NCBI GenBank assembly: GCA_015680685.1
Contig: MNCI01017937.1
Location: 171,836 to 235,835, forward strand
Length of the DNA stretch: 64,000 nucleotides
Direction: 5' to 3'
Source of the DNA: Gnetum montanum
Lineage: Eukaryota > Streptophyta > Gnetopsida > Gnetales > Gnetaceae
Shown: one piece after another, positions 21,401 to 31,989 of the stretch
Position numbering within the stretch: position 1 is the first letter of the stretch
How the letters are laid out: every line of letters begins with the position of its first letter
The notes under the pieces: model-generated
Seen by the model: only the letters and a program-made list of their open reading frames with translations
The model's database searches: none
What the model was told of the DNA's origin: nothing
Made by a program: the position numbers and the translations under genes

Positions 21401-22981
21401 CAGCTGCACTAGGTTGTGAGGGTTGGAGATGATTGTTGGGTTAGAAGAAGGATCTTTTTCTAGATCGATTGTCTAAACCACTTGGTTGGAAAGCCAATTG
21501 TGAACTTATAGCCCTTGTAGCATTTTTTTGTTACAACTGTGGAGAAATCTCACCCTGCATGGATGGAGCAGGAGATAACTGGGTTGAAGGTTGAGGTGTG
21601 TGTGAAGATGGATGTGGAGGGGGGTATGGATATGGGTTCTCCTCTTGAGTAGATGGGGAATGTTTTTGATGGTACTCTAGAGGGTAATAGTGATGCTGAA
21701 ATGAGATGTGACTTGCAAAACGTCTTGTAGAGATGAGTTGCTAAATGTAGAATCTGTATGGATCTAGTTTCCTATAAGGGTACTGTTGCCTTGGTGGTGG
21801 CATTACACATGATTATGGTTGGTACCATTGTTGATATTGTTCATAAGGTTATGAAGGAGCTCCACTTTGGTATTAAGCTTGTTGTTATTGGTGGAACTAC
21901 TTTAGATTTCCTTTAAGATAAGGCAATTGTCTAAGTGCTTGCCTACGTGCTAGTTTAGGATTCAATGCATACATCCTAGACTCTTGTAAGTGTGACACCA
22001 TAGGAAAAAAACCCTTGGAATGTTCATATTGACAAATGTCACAATTAGTCTCATCATTAGAGTTGGTTTCCACAACTTTCACTATAGCCATAGCTTTGCC
22101 CTTACCTCTTTGGTAGGCACATTCAGCTTCTTTTCACCTCCTATAGTTATTATCACTATTTTTCTATTTAGATTCTTTAGCAATCTTCATAGAAGTTTGA
22201 AATATTTCATCCAAAGAGTCCCATTATTTATCAACCTTTGCCAAAATATTAGAAACAGATTTTTGAATCGGCAAGGTTTTCTTGTTCATCATTTCATTGA
22301 GTGATGACTCCTCCTCATCACAAAATTGAACCTTCCATTTTTTGATGGAATAATTCCTATTATACTCTTCTAAACTTTTTATTTTTTGTAAGTCACCTTT
22401 TTCTTTTGTTACCTACTAAATTAGACTTTGGATCTGATGAGCCTTTAGTTTGAATAATCTTCCTTGGGCATACACTTGAAGGGTTCTTCTAGTTTTTGCT
22501 CTGAGCCCATCAAAGATGTGGCAAAGTTGTTCCCTCTAAGAATAGCCATGGCTAGAACATTGGTGTAAGAGTGAATAGTATCTACCCATGGCAGCATCCA
22601 AGGGTTCATGTGTTCCCTATTTCTAGCCTTGGATTTGCCTTGTTAGACTAGAAACTTTGGATTTTCCTTCTTAGATCAGACACTTTGAAGTTCATGTGTT
22701 TCAGTGAGATAGTATTTTCAAGTGTCATAACCATTCACAACATATTCCTCGTGAAGATCTACAATGCCTAAGCTCTTAAGGGTTTGAAACAATATTCTAG
22801 GCATAGATCAACTGGGGGACAAGATGATGTTGCCCTCCATATCACACCATCGTAGCTATTCATCTTGGTATAGGATGAAGGTGAAATCTAGTACATACTC
22901 ATCTAGATGAGTATATACCACTTTGCACTCCTGTGGGATTAATGGTTTGACATGTTCACATCTATGGGAAGAAGAAGACAT
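21400..22981 (-). pseudogene. gag of Athila-like element E
   Basis: The start at 22981 reads MSSSSHRCEHVKPL, then VVYTHLDEYVLDFTFILYQDE. Near 21897-22091 lies a Cys/His segment (CDICQYEHSKG, then SRMYALNPKLARRQ). Both blocks have clear counterparts in the gag of element G (35.9-37.8 kb), which supports the reading frame and the lineage. The rest is Tyr/Gln-rich. Stops and frameshifts make it non-functional. Confidence 0.75.
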
Positions 22982-23111
22982 TTTGAAAAATGAATAAAAT
23001 TATCAGTGTGCTTAGTATTTATACATCATTGAAAGTGATGTTGACCTTGAGTTTATCCAACAATATGATTAATATTTACTAATCTTAGATAGTACACATT
23101 TAAAAAAGAAA

Positions 23112-23131
23112 GTCCCTAGCAATTGTGCTAA
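23112..23131 (-). other. Primer binding site of element E (decayed)
   Basis: Just inside the 5' LTR the minus strand reads TTAGCACAATTGCTAGGGAC. This matches the canonical Athila-type site TTGGCGCCGTTGCCGGGGAC with mostly transition differences. The canonical site is complementary to a tRNA 3' end, usually given as tRNA-Asp. Confidence 0.7.
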
Positions 23132-24049
23132 TGATGAGCGATGAGGTACCCCTACAGCCAACCATACAAATCACAAGCATTCATGTGCAATCTAGTCAAA
23201 TTTCATAGACTTTGTAGTTTTTGGTGCACTAGTCTTCTAGGAAGTGAATCTTTGCCTTAAGGTCAAATTTTGTCTACCTAATTATGCTTGTGATGTACAC
23301 TAGTATCATTAAGTGTAATTGAGACATCTAATTTTTTATCATTTTGTATTTTATGTTTTGGTGTTTAAAGGAAGATAAAAGTAATTAGATTAACTAATTT
23401 AAATTAAGTAATTAACTAGTTTCTAACTAGTCCTAACATAAGCATCTAGTCCCACTTTCCATACACATCTTGAACCCATGTATCTACTACTAGGTTACCA
23501 AGTGCTATGCTACTGGGCATACCAAGCAATAATGTTACTGGGATTACCAAGCAAATATGTGTTACACTCGAAGTAGTCATACTTATGTGTTTAATCTATC
23601 TTACTAAATTGCTTCATTAACTTAATTACTATAAAATATTTAATAAATAATTGAAAACATTAAATGCATAAATAGAATATTTAATTTATCCAAAGTATTG
23701 CAAGGTTTATTAGAAAGCTTGTCTTTATTGTCACACACACTATCATGCTTAGGTACAATAATGCTTGAATAAAGATATGTACACTCAATGACTCTTGTTG
23801 CGGGCACTTGGGAGAAAAAGTTCTAACTTTCAAATAAATAAACTACAAGAGCTTCACTACTACCAAAATCTCAATTTCCATAAATGCAACTGGTGGGCAT
23901 GTATTTATAGTCGAATATAGACACTGCATTGATGGGGCATCATCGATACATGATACGATGTGTCGACGAGGCCTCATTAATGAGCCCTAATCGACAAGGC
24001 CATGTCGATGAGGCCTTGTTGATGTAGCCAATAGAACTATGACTCATCA
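23132..24049 (-). repeat. 5' LTR of element E
   Basis: A 918-bp LTR whose U5 end (23132) abuts the primer binding site and whose U3 end (24049, CTCATCA on the plus strand) abuts the TTAAC duplication. The minus-strand TATA box is at 23902-23910 and a GAGGCCTCATCGACA motif array lies upstream of it. Confidence 0.9.
23902..24035 (-). promoter_or_regulatory. TATA box and upstream dyad array (5' LTR of E)
   Basis: On the minus strand CTATAAATA (23910-23902) is preceded by clustered dyads at 23930-24035. These include ATCGACAAGGCCATGTCGAT (23990-24009, 7-bp arms) and repeated GAGGCCTC, AGGCCTCAT and CATTAATG units. The arrangement equals that of LTRs F and G but the motif differs. Confidence 0.7.
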
Positions 24050-24054
24050 TTAAC

Positions 24055-24400
24055 CTTTCTTGTTTGGACTTGTGATGTCATTTGGTTTCATTTTTAGCTT
24101 CATTAGAGCATCACTTAGCCCCTTTCCACCAAGTGTTCCCATCGTTTGACCTTTATTTTATCTTATGTAGCCTTTGTTTCATCTTATGCATCTTCGCCTA
24201 TCTCTTATAGGATTTTTTGACCTTTTTTTCATGTTATTTGACCATGAAATAGCATGTTTTGGCTAATCCATGCATAGTGTCTAGAGTATTTTATATCATT
24301 TTAGCATTATTTACTCATTTTACCTAGGTGTCACTCAATATGCTTGTTGTTGATATGTAGGATTGAAGTATGGATACTTAGAAGTATATCAATTTACCAT
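24055..24400 (+). other. spacer of element I right of E
   Basis: This is the noncoding continuation of element I after the E insertion, AT-rich with ATCTTATG-type phrases. No feature is seen before the RT-region frame begins near 24400. Confidence 0.4.
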
Positions 24401-27400
24401 TGAACCTAACTAGACCTCATGATGATGTTGAATAATTTATTAACCTTAATTGCCTAGATCTTGAGCTTGAGAGTTTTTTCAATCACATAGCCTCAATAGA
24501 GAAACCTCTAGAATGGCCTAAAAACCTAGTTAAAACCTTGTACCTTGAGGCTAGTGACATTATTGAGAACTCTCTAGTTAAGGTTCCTATCATGACACAC
24601 AGTGGTGAGGACAAAACACTAAAATTAAGTTTCTCACTAGAGCCTTAGTAGGTTCAAGAAATTACCAAGGTTCTCCAAGACAACATTAAGGCCTTTTCCT
24701 AGTTATATGAAGATATGTTAGGTCTTAACCTACATCTAGTATAACATAACATCATAATTGATCCTAGTATTAGATCATTTAAACAAAAATTTTGTAAGAT
24801 TAGACCAAATTTAGCCTTGGTAGTTCACAATGAAAGCACAAAATTATACCAACCTAGTTTCCAACATAGTGGTAGTTCCTAAAACAAATGTGAATATATG
24901 TATATGTATTGATTTCTAAGACTTGAATAAGGCAACCAAAAAGGATGATTTTCCTTTGCCTAGTATTGATCGACTTATAAATACTACAGCTAGGCATGCC
25001 TTACTATCCTTCATGGATGGATTCTTTGGATACAACCAAATTAGGATTAATCTAGAACATCAATTTATTATAACCTTTATGATCCCATGGGGAACCTTTT
25101 GTTATACCATAATTCCCTTTGGCCTAAAGAACATAGGAGAAAACTACCAGAGATTAATGATGTACATCTTTAGTTATTAGATGCTAGGATTGCTCAATGA
25201 TTACATAGATGATATGGTTGTTAAGTCTAAAGTGGCTAAAAATCATGCACATTACCTTGATCTTGTGTTGAAATGATTTTTCAAATATGAGCTTAAGCTT
25301 AACCCCAAGAAGTATGTCTTTGATGTCAAAAATAGTAATATGCTTCTCTTTGTAGTATATGAAGTAGGAATACATGTTAGTACTAATAAGGTTAAGGCTA
25401 TATCCAACTTGGCAGTGCCAACTAACCTTAAGGAGCTTTGGGGACTATATGGTAGATTTCAATTTATTCATAGGTTTATCACTAGGCTTACAGATAAGTT
25501 ACAACCCATGCAACACTTGCTTAAGAAAGGAGTTTACTATGAGTGGACAACTCAATGCCAAGAAGCCTTTGAAAATCTTAAGCAAGAGTTGGAACAACTA
25601 CCTGTAGTTTATTCACTTTAAAAAGCTAAACCCTTTTACATCTACCTTGCTATCTCCAACATGTCTATTGCCTCTCTACTCTGTCAAAAAAGACACGATG
25701 GAGCATCATTACCTATACACTACTTAAGTAATGTATTACTAGCCTATGAGACTTGATACACTGAAGTTGAGAGGTATTGTCTAGTCCTTGTCTTCTCACT
25801 AAAGAAGTGACAACACTACCTCTTTAGGAGTCAAGTCAATATCATTTGTAGAGATAACATACTTAGAGCCATCATGATCAATATCTATGAAAATAGCCAT
25901 ATTTCCCATTGAAAATCCATAGCAATTTACTTTGACCTTCATTACATTTCTCAAGAATTAATGAAAGGTCAAGCTATAGCAACACAACTTACTATTTCAC
26001 CAGTAGAAGATTCTACAGTCATAGACCCTAAATTCCTGAATGAACACATCAACATTATTAATGATGCACGTAAGGGCTATGAGGCAATTATGGACTTTGA
26101 CAGAGCTTCAATTATCTATGGAACTAGTGTTGCTACCATCATAACAATTTTGTCTAGTGAAATTTAATCCTTCACTTACCATTTCAAATTCCCATGCACT
26201 AATAACATAGCAGAGTATGAAGGATTAATTAGGGAGATGATTGTAGCTCGATAATTAGGAATCAAATGCCTAAAGATCAAAGATGATTTATAACTTATGG
26301 TTAATCAAGTAAAATAGATTTATTTATGTAAGTAAAACATTTGCAACCTTACTATGACCTACAAAAAAATAGATACAACAATTTATAGACATTAGTATCC
26401 AACAGGTACCTTGAACTGAGAACAAAGTAAATAATCCCATTATGACCTTAGCCCTCAATGTCACATTTGATTTGTTTAGTAAGTTACATAGCTTAATCAT
26501 GAATTGTACTATTCCCATCACACAAAACATTGAAGGAGAATCTATAACAACAATCAAAATTTCTCCCCCAAAGGAATGGTACGATGTTATCAAGTTTTAC
26601 CTAATGCATGTTGAATCTCCATAGGGCCTGACTACTTCTCAAAATGATGTTGTACATAAAAGATAAAAATATTATATTATTGTAGGAAATTACACATTAT
26701 ATTAATGGTTCTATGATGGCATATTATTAGTATGATTGGGAAAAATCAAAGCTTGCATAGTCCATTAGCAAGTTCATTAGGGTGTATGTGGAGGACATAT
26801 AGGACCTAGAGCCATGGTTGCTAAGATTAGATGGCTTGGCTATTACTAGCCTTATATGGAAAACAATTACCTATAGAAGGTTAAGGCTTGTGACACTTCT
26901 CAATGGCATAGCAACCTAATACATGTGCCACCAACTAAGTTACACACTACTTAGATAACTTGGTCATTTCAATAATGGGGTTTGGATATCATTGGACCTA
27001 TAATGCCTAAGTCTTCCATAGGGCATAGCCTCATCATCACTACAACTAAATACTTCCTAGAGTGGGTTGAAGCTATCCCCTTAAGAAAAAAACATTTTAA
27101 AAAGTCTGTATATTTATATTGGATAATATTGTAGCTCATGTTAGCATACCTACGACCACGGTTATAGATAATGAACCACAATTCAATAGCCAAGAAACAA
27201 AGAACATTTGTCATGACCTAGGTATTAATCATTCTTTTTCATCACCATACTACTCCCAAGACAATGAACAACCTAAAGCTAGCAACAAGGCCATCATAAA
27301 CTTGCATAAAAAGATCCTAAACAATAGCCACACAAGTAGCATGAGTGGCTTTTCCATGCACTTTAGGCCTATCAAAAAACCTATCGAACTGCAACTAGTG

Positions 27401-27818
27401 CAACTCAATATAGCCTAGTTTATGGATCTAAAGCTATTTTTCCTCTTGAATTAGAGGTTTCATAACTTAGAGTGTTCTATCAAACTTCATCAATGATGAA
27501 CAGAATAGCAAGCTATGTACCATGGACCTAGACTCAGTGAAGGAGCAATGAGTACGAACGCTTGCTCACATTGAGAGATACCAAGAGAGGTAGAAATAAT
27601 AGCACTTCCATGACCTAAAGAAATGAAGGATCAAGAAGAGAGACCTAGTCCTCAGAGATATTTATGATCATGTAGAAAAATTCTTAGCTAACTGGGAAGG
27701 GCCTTTATTGATCACCAAGGCCTATGGCAATGAAGCCTTTAGAATAGTAGATATGGATGAAAATGAATTCATGATGACTCTAGTTAATCATTCCTATCTA
27801 ATGCCTTATTACATCTAA
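24400..27818 (+). pseudogene. RT, RNase H, second RNase H and integrase (element I)
   Basis: RT blocks in order are SFKQKFCKIRPNLA, IDF-DLNKATKKDDFPLP, FMDGFFGYNQIRIN, PFGLKN and the active site YIDDMVVKS (codons at 25202-25213), then KLNPKKYVFDV and the thumb. RNase H one covers 25.6-25.9 kb (PFYIYLAISNMS, YTEVERYCLVLVF). The second RNase H, the Tat hallmark, covers 26.0-26.3 kb (CTNNIAEYEGLIREM, LMVNQV). Integrase has VIDNEPQFNS near 27.16 kb and NEQPKASNK, where Lys replaces the catalytic Glu. The C-terminal domain has NWEGPLLITKAYGN and a natural-looking stop at 27816-27818. Many TAG stops and several frameshifts interrupt it. Protease is not adjacent; it lies far upstream, beyond E. Confidence 0.9.
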
Positions 27819-28830
27819 CATGCTTTCTTTACATATATGAACATTGACATCCATGACCATAGTGACCAATAAAAAATGAGCCAGTATTTCTTTCTTTAAC
27901 TCTTTTTTCATGACTAATGGACTAAAAAACTTTGTAACATCTATAATGCAAGATGTAGATCCATTTTGGGTATATCAATTGTGACCTTTGGTGGCTTGGT
28001 TTGTTGATTCTTTCATGTAGTCAAATGCGTTGTATTATGACAACATGCTTTCTTTCTTTGTTTTGATTATTCTCTTAGAGCTTTTCTTGTAGGATGAAGC
28101 CTAGAGTCATCATGAAGATGTAACTCATTATAGCACAAGTCATCATGTGACCTCAATGTGCAAGACTTGGTGAGTTTATCCTATTTTACTAAGAGTTCTT
28201 GTTTTGTAATGATCATCATTACTCCTTAGAACCTAATTCCAAAGCCTGATTATCACTTTCATTATCCTAAATAACAATGAAAACCTATGTTTGACACTCA
28301 TGCATTATGACCAATTAATATGTTCTTCGTCATGCTTCACCATCAAGTCCTTGAATGTAACACATCTCAGTCAATGAAAAAACCAAATTAATTAAGGCCA
28401 TGGAAATAAGACTAGCTGAAGGTTTCATCCTTTAAAAAATGGGAAAGCAAATCTCCAACAAGCCAAATGGCCAACAAGGACCAAAAGACAAACCAATGAC
28501 TCTGAACATGCAAAGGAAGGAACCTAATGGCCAAAGAAACTATGCAATGAGATGTTGGTTCCTCAAAAACATTACCAAGTAACCAATACTTCAAAGAAAA
28601 AAGTGCAAAGGCCTTATTAATTATTCAACATATCATTATCATATCGTAGCCATGGTGTTAAAGTATGGAACCCATTATTAATGCTCATGACCATTTCCTA
28701 ATGACCAAATGTAACCAACCACTTTTGTCAACTCATCATAATCTTATCCCATTGTCTCAATGCACTCTTTTGCATGGTTTGATACTACAAGATAAAGTGT
28801 TGTGTGGAAATTTTGGTGATGGGCTCATAG
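27819..28830 (+). other. 3' noncoding region of element I
   Basis: Here the stretch from integrase to the polypurine tract has no AAACTGGCA array, unlike element K. From about 28050 it aligns with 39920-40756 (TTGTAGGATGAAGCCTAGAG here, TTGTAGGACGAAGCCTCAGA there). The small ORFs at 28412-28850 lack any signature. Confidence 0.55.
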
Positions 28831-28906
28831 TGATGTTTTGTATTCTTTAATGATGTCTCTTGAATCAATCCTCCAAACATCGACAAAGAGGGACCAATGA
28901 AACACC
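28831..28906 (+). other. polypurine tract inside an imperfect inverted repeat (element I)
   Basis: The arms TCTTTAATGATGTCT (from about 28843) and AAACATCGACAAAGA (28875-28889) pair with a few mismatches. The outer arms are GATGTTTT (28832-28839) and GAAACACC (28899-28906). The purine tract AAAGAGGGA lies in the 3' arm directly before the LTR. This is the most eroded of the three copies. Confidence 0.65.
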
Positions 28907-30281
28907 ATGTAGAAAATACATGTTGTAACTTATAACCTTTGCCACCTAACTTGGAGTAAGATCTTATTGTAAATATAAGGCTTGTGATTCATGAGCTACA
29001 ATCTTGCATTGTTTCACTTTTTGGGACTAAAAAATGTCTCATAAAGTGCTACTACCTTACTTCCCAAGTAGAAAAGTGGTATATTATCTATATTTGAGCT
29101 TAGGAAGCTTAAAAATGCCTTGGGGAGTACCAAATTTGGCATTTTCATGGGTTTTTGTAGGGTTATAGTCTCAACTACGCTACAGCCACCTACACCTAGC
29201 ATTGGTGGTGTTGAGTTTTTCATTTCCAAAAAATTCCTAGCTTAGTTGTCACAAAATCCAACATGGATACTGCAAGAACAATGTTGGTGATGTTAGAAAT
29301 TCCCAATGTAGTTGCTACAATTTATAGCAATTACAATAGTGCTAGCATAGTCATCTTAGATCTTCAGTAGTATTCACATGGTCAATGTAGTCACCACATT
29401 TTCCAGAAAATTCCAACAATGCTAGTGTAGCTCTCCTAGCCTAGCATAGTTGAGGTGAGGCTAGTCACAAGAGTCCATTTACTATATTTAGTATGTTGGT
29501 GGGTTTTGATGGCTTTGGTGTATTAAAACTTGATATAAATGGGGTTAACTACATTAGGATAATAGCCTGCTACACCTACAATCAACATCAATCTATTAGC
29601 AATCATGGTAGAGATTTGTAGCCCAACATTAGTGATGTAAAGTCTATAAAAGCCAAACATAAACACATTATTAAGGTACCACAATTTGAACAATCTCAAA
29701 TGAAGATTTGTATAACCCATATCCTTTTCTTGTAACCTTGAGCACTTTTGAGAGCAACTTGGTATCTATGTTGGATACTAGAGACTCCCAATGTAATATA
29801 ACTACATCAAGAGTGAAACACCACCTATAATCAAAGTTGTAGATTTTAGTAGAAGCCAACAAGAAGTTATTAATGATTGGGTTTGGAAAGTACTTGGATC
29901 TTGAAGTTTTACTACAAAACACAACCTACCATCTTCAATAGTCTTTAAGGTCCATCCAAATAAGGCTCTTATGCATTTAAGCACACACTCTATACTTTTT
30001 TGAACTCTAAAATTTGAGCAGTTTTGCTATTTTAATAAAGTTTTCTAGTTCATTCATAGTGTAGATTTATTTCAAGCTTAATTTTTGTGTTTATTTTCAT
30101 TCAAATTTGCAATCCTATTCCCATTTTCATTGGTGTTTGCATTTTCTAAGTTCCTAGGTGATCAACCTAACTATCTAGGATACCTTGGATTCTATTTCTA
30201 GGGGACCTTTTGGATTCAAGGTTAAGCTATTCTGCCTAGGATTCTTGGTTCTTCTAGTGATCAAAATTTCTAGGTTCTACA
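28898..30281 (+). repeat. LTR H: 3' LTR of element I
   Basis: It begins TGAAACACC and ends near TTCTACA, about 1384 bp. It aligns with LTR D over much of its length (TTTTTGGGACTAAAAAATG against TTTTGGGGCTGAAAAATG; TATCTATATTTGAGCTT against TATCTATATTTGGGCTT; the final AGTGAT-AAATTTCTAG region). U3 words CTAGTGTAG and TAGCATAGT (29220-29465) lie before CTATAAAAG at 29644-29652. The right boundary is set by alignment with LTR D. Confidence 0.8.
29644..29652 (+). promoter_or_regulatory. TATA box of LTR H
   Basis: CTATAAAAG, identical to the TATA box of LTR D and at the aligned position, about 180 bp downstream of the U3 motif region. Confidence 0.65.
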
Positions 30282-31125
30282 ATCTTCAATCTTTTTACTT
30301 AATGATGCTGGTGAGTAGAAACCTTAATACTTGTTGAACCTCATGGATGAAAACTTGCTCTTATTGGATGCTTTATTTCTTACTACCACATATTAATAAT
30401 TCTTTAGCTTATCATCTTTTGATCAATGGTTTCTTGATATTTATTTTAATAGAATTTCTTGGAATAATCATGTTTTGACTAATTCCTATTTGTATCTTTT
30501 AGAGGTATACTTTGAGGTCTTATTGGTTTAGGTGATGCTTGAGGACCTTGAAGTGCTATAAGCCCTAGGTTCTTTTATCTATTTAGAGTTTCTATTCTCA
30601 TTGTAGTTATACTTGTCAATCTCTTTTAGATCTAGATTCATATCTTATATTTCATTCATGAAAAGGACTTATCTATTTTTTGGTTATGAAAAAATTATCA
30701 TATTATCCATGTGATTAGTGGGTATCTGGATGTAATTTTGTTATGTTGTTCCTAATTTTAGTTCATCTATTTTGAGGCTTCCTAAGAATTTATTTTTTCT
30801 TACCTTATGATTTTCTTTGTTATATCATGTCTAACAATTATTTTTCTTGGAAAGTTCTATAGGTGTTATAATTTGGTATCATTACTATAGGTTTCTAATC
30901 ATTTAGTGATCTATATGGTAGTAATGATAGTAAGAAGGATCAAATGTGAGGTACCTATGTGTAGTTGACAGAATGAAGCGACTGTAGAATTTGAGATATC
31001 TTAGGCTAACATGATGAAAACGTTGTACCCATATCTATGAATTCAAAGCTAAAATGCAACCAATCATGTGGATTTATAAGTATAGGTAGTATTAGAGGTA
31101 ATAAATGAAGAGCTAATTGGGATGA
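30282..31125. other. AT-rich junction region
   Basis: No coding or RNA signal is seen. It lies between LTR H and a palindromic array and may include the eroded end of element J's LTR: the plus strand has GTGAGGTACC near 30946, recalling the GATGAGGTACC of E's LTR end, and TTATAAATCC on the minus strand near 31080. Confidence 0.35.
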
Positions 31126-31129
31126 GATG

Positions 31130-31640
31130 AAATTTGGCATTGATACAAAAATATTTTGGAATTTAACCAATCATTACTTAACCATAAGTCATGATTTATA
31201 ATACTATGCTCATGGTATTGCAATATGATTCATAGTAATTCTAAAAATAATGATAAATAATTTATGAGGATTCCATGGTTTAACCATGAGCCTTGATGGT
31301 AGATAATGAGTACACTAAAAGTCATGGTGAATTTTCCTTATTTTGAATGTTGTACCACAATGTAACTACAAGTCATAGTCATTATTATTTTGTCAACGAT
31401 AATTTAACTATAAGTCATGGTTAACACTATAAGCTGATCATGTGTTGTGGTGAAGTCATGATATTGGACCATGAGTAAACTATGGGTTGTATTCTATGAA
31501 AAGCTTGGAAACTTAAGCATCACAAGTGGACCACAAGTTATGGTGAAACACCACAAGAAAACTATGAGTCATGCTATGAAGAAAATTGAATTTTGAAATG
31601 CCATCAATTATGTAATGAAAACTTGAAATACCACAAGTTA
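31130..31640. repeat. array of imperfect ACCATGAGTCATGGT dyads
   Basis: About ten units occur at irregular 30-60 bp spacing (ACCATAAGTCATGAT, ACTATAAGTCATGGT, ACCACAAGTTATGGT, ACTATGAGTCATGCT). The consensus ACCATRAGTCATGGT is palindromic. A minus-strand TATA-like TTATAAATCC lies just left of it, so it could be the U3 array of the minus-strand element J. No LTR ends could be fixed. Confidence 0.5.
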
Positions 31641-31989
31641 ACCATTCTTTTAAGTACTCTAGCTATTCTTATATGTACACCTTCTATTCTTGAACATCTA
31701 AGACTAGGACATCTATATTCAAATTTGGGATGCTTGGATTTAAAGCTAGCTAACTTCTAATGTTGACATGATTTTTTTCTAAACATCTAAAATAAAGCCT
31801 AGACATTTGGCATGCATTCAAGGTTGAGAAACAAGATCTATCCTTGATCTTCATGCATCCCTAATTCTTTGATGTAGCCTCTTCAACTACTTTCTTATCA
31901 TGGTGCTCATTCGCCTTACTAAAGTCTAAAACATAAGAGAAACTAAGCATACTTCTCTATTATTTAGTTTTTAAACCATCAAAATATGA

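Larger units (their letters stand above)
11312..24049 (-). mobile_element. Athila-like LTR retrotransposon E with TTAAC target duplication
   Basis: The element spans 12,738 bp on the minus strand, between TTAAC at 11307-11311 and TTAAC at 24050-24054. Its ends are TGATGAG and CTCATCA. In transcriptional order it has the 5' LTR (24049-23132), a primer binding site, gag, protease, RT, RNase H and integrase, a noncoding region, and a 3' LTR that begins somewhere near 15.1 kb and ends at 11312. The RT motif FMDD, the RH-integrase spacer and the primer site fit the Athila branch. Two later insertions disrupt it: solo LTR F in RNase H and an ORF-bearing segment in the 3' LTR. Confidence 0.85.
4758..30281 (+). 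mobile_element. Tat-lineage element I, split by nested element E
   Basis: The parts are gag (from mid-gag), protease, an AAACTGGCA array, an antisense-gene remnant and ~195-bp dyad repeats. Element E interrupts at 11312-24049. Then come RT, RNase H, second RNase H, integrase, 3' noncoding region, PPT hairpin and LTR H. Removing E and one TTAAC copy rejoins the noncoding flanks directly. The gag resembles that of element D. A spacer between protease and RT recalls the layout of Ogre elements of the Tat group. That the two halves are one element is inferred from the TSD and from words shared between the 8.8-11.2 kb repeats and LTR H. Confidence 0.65.
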
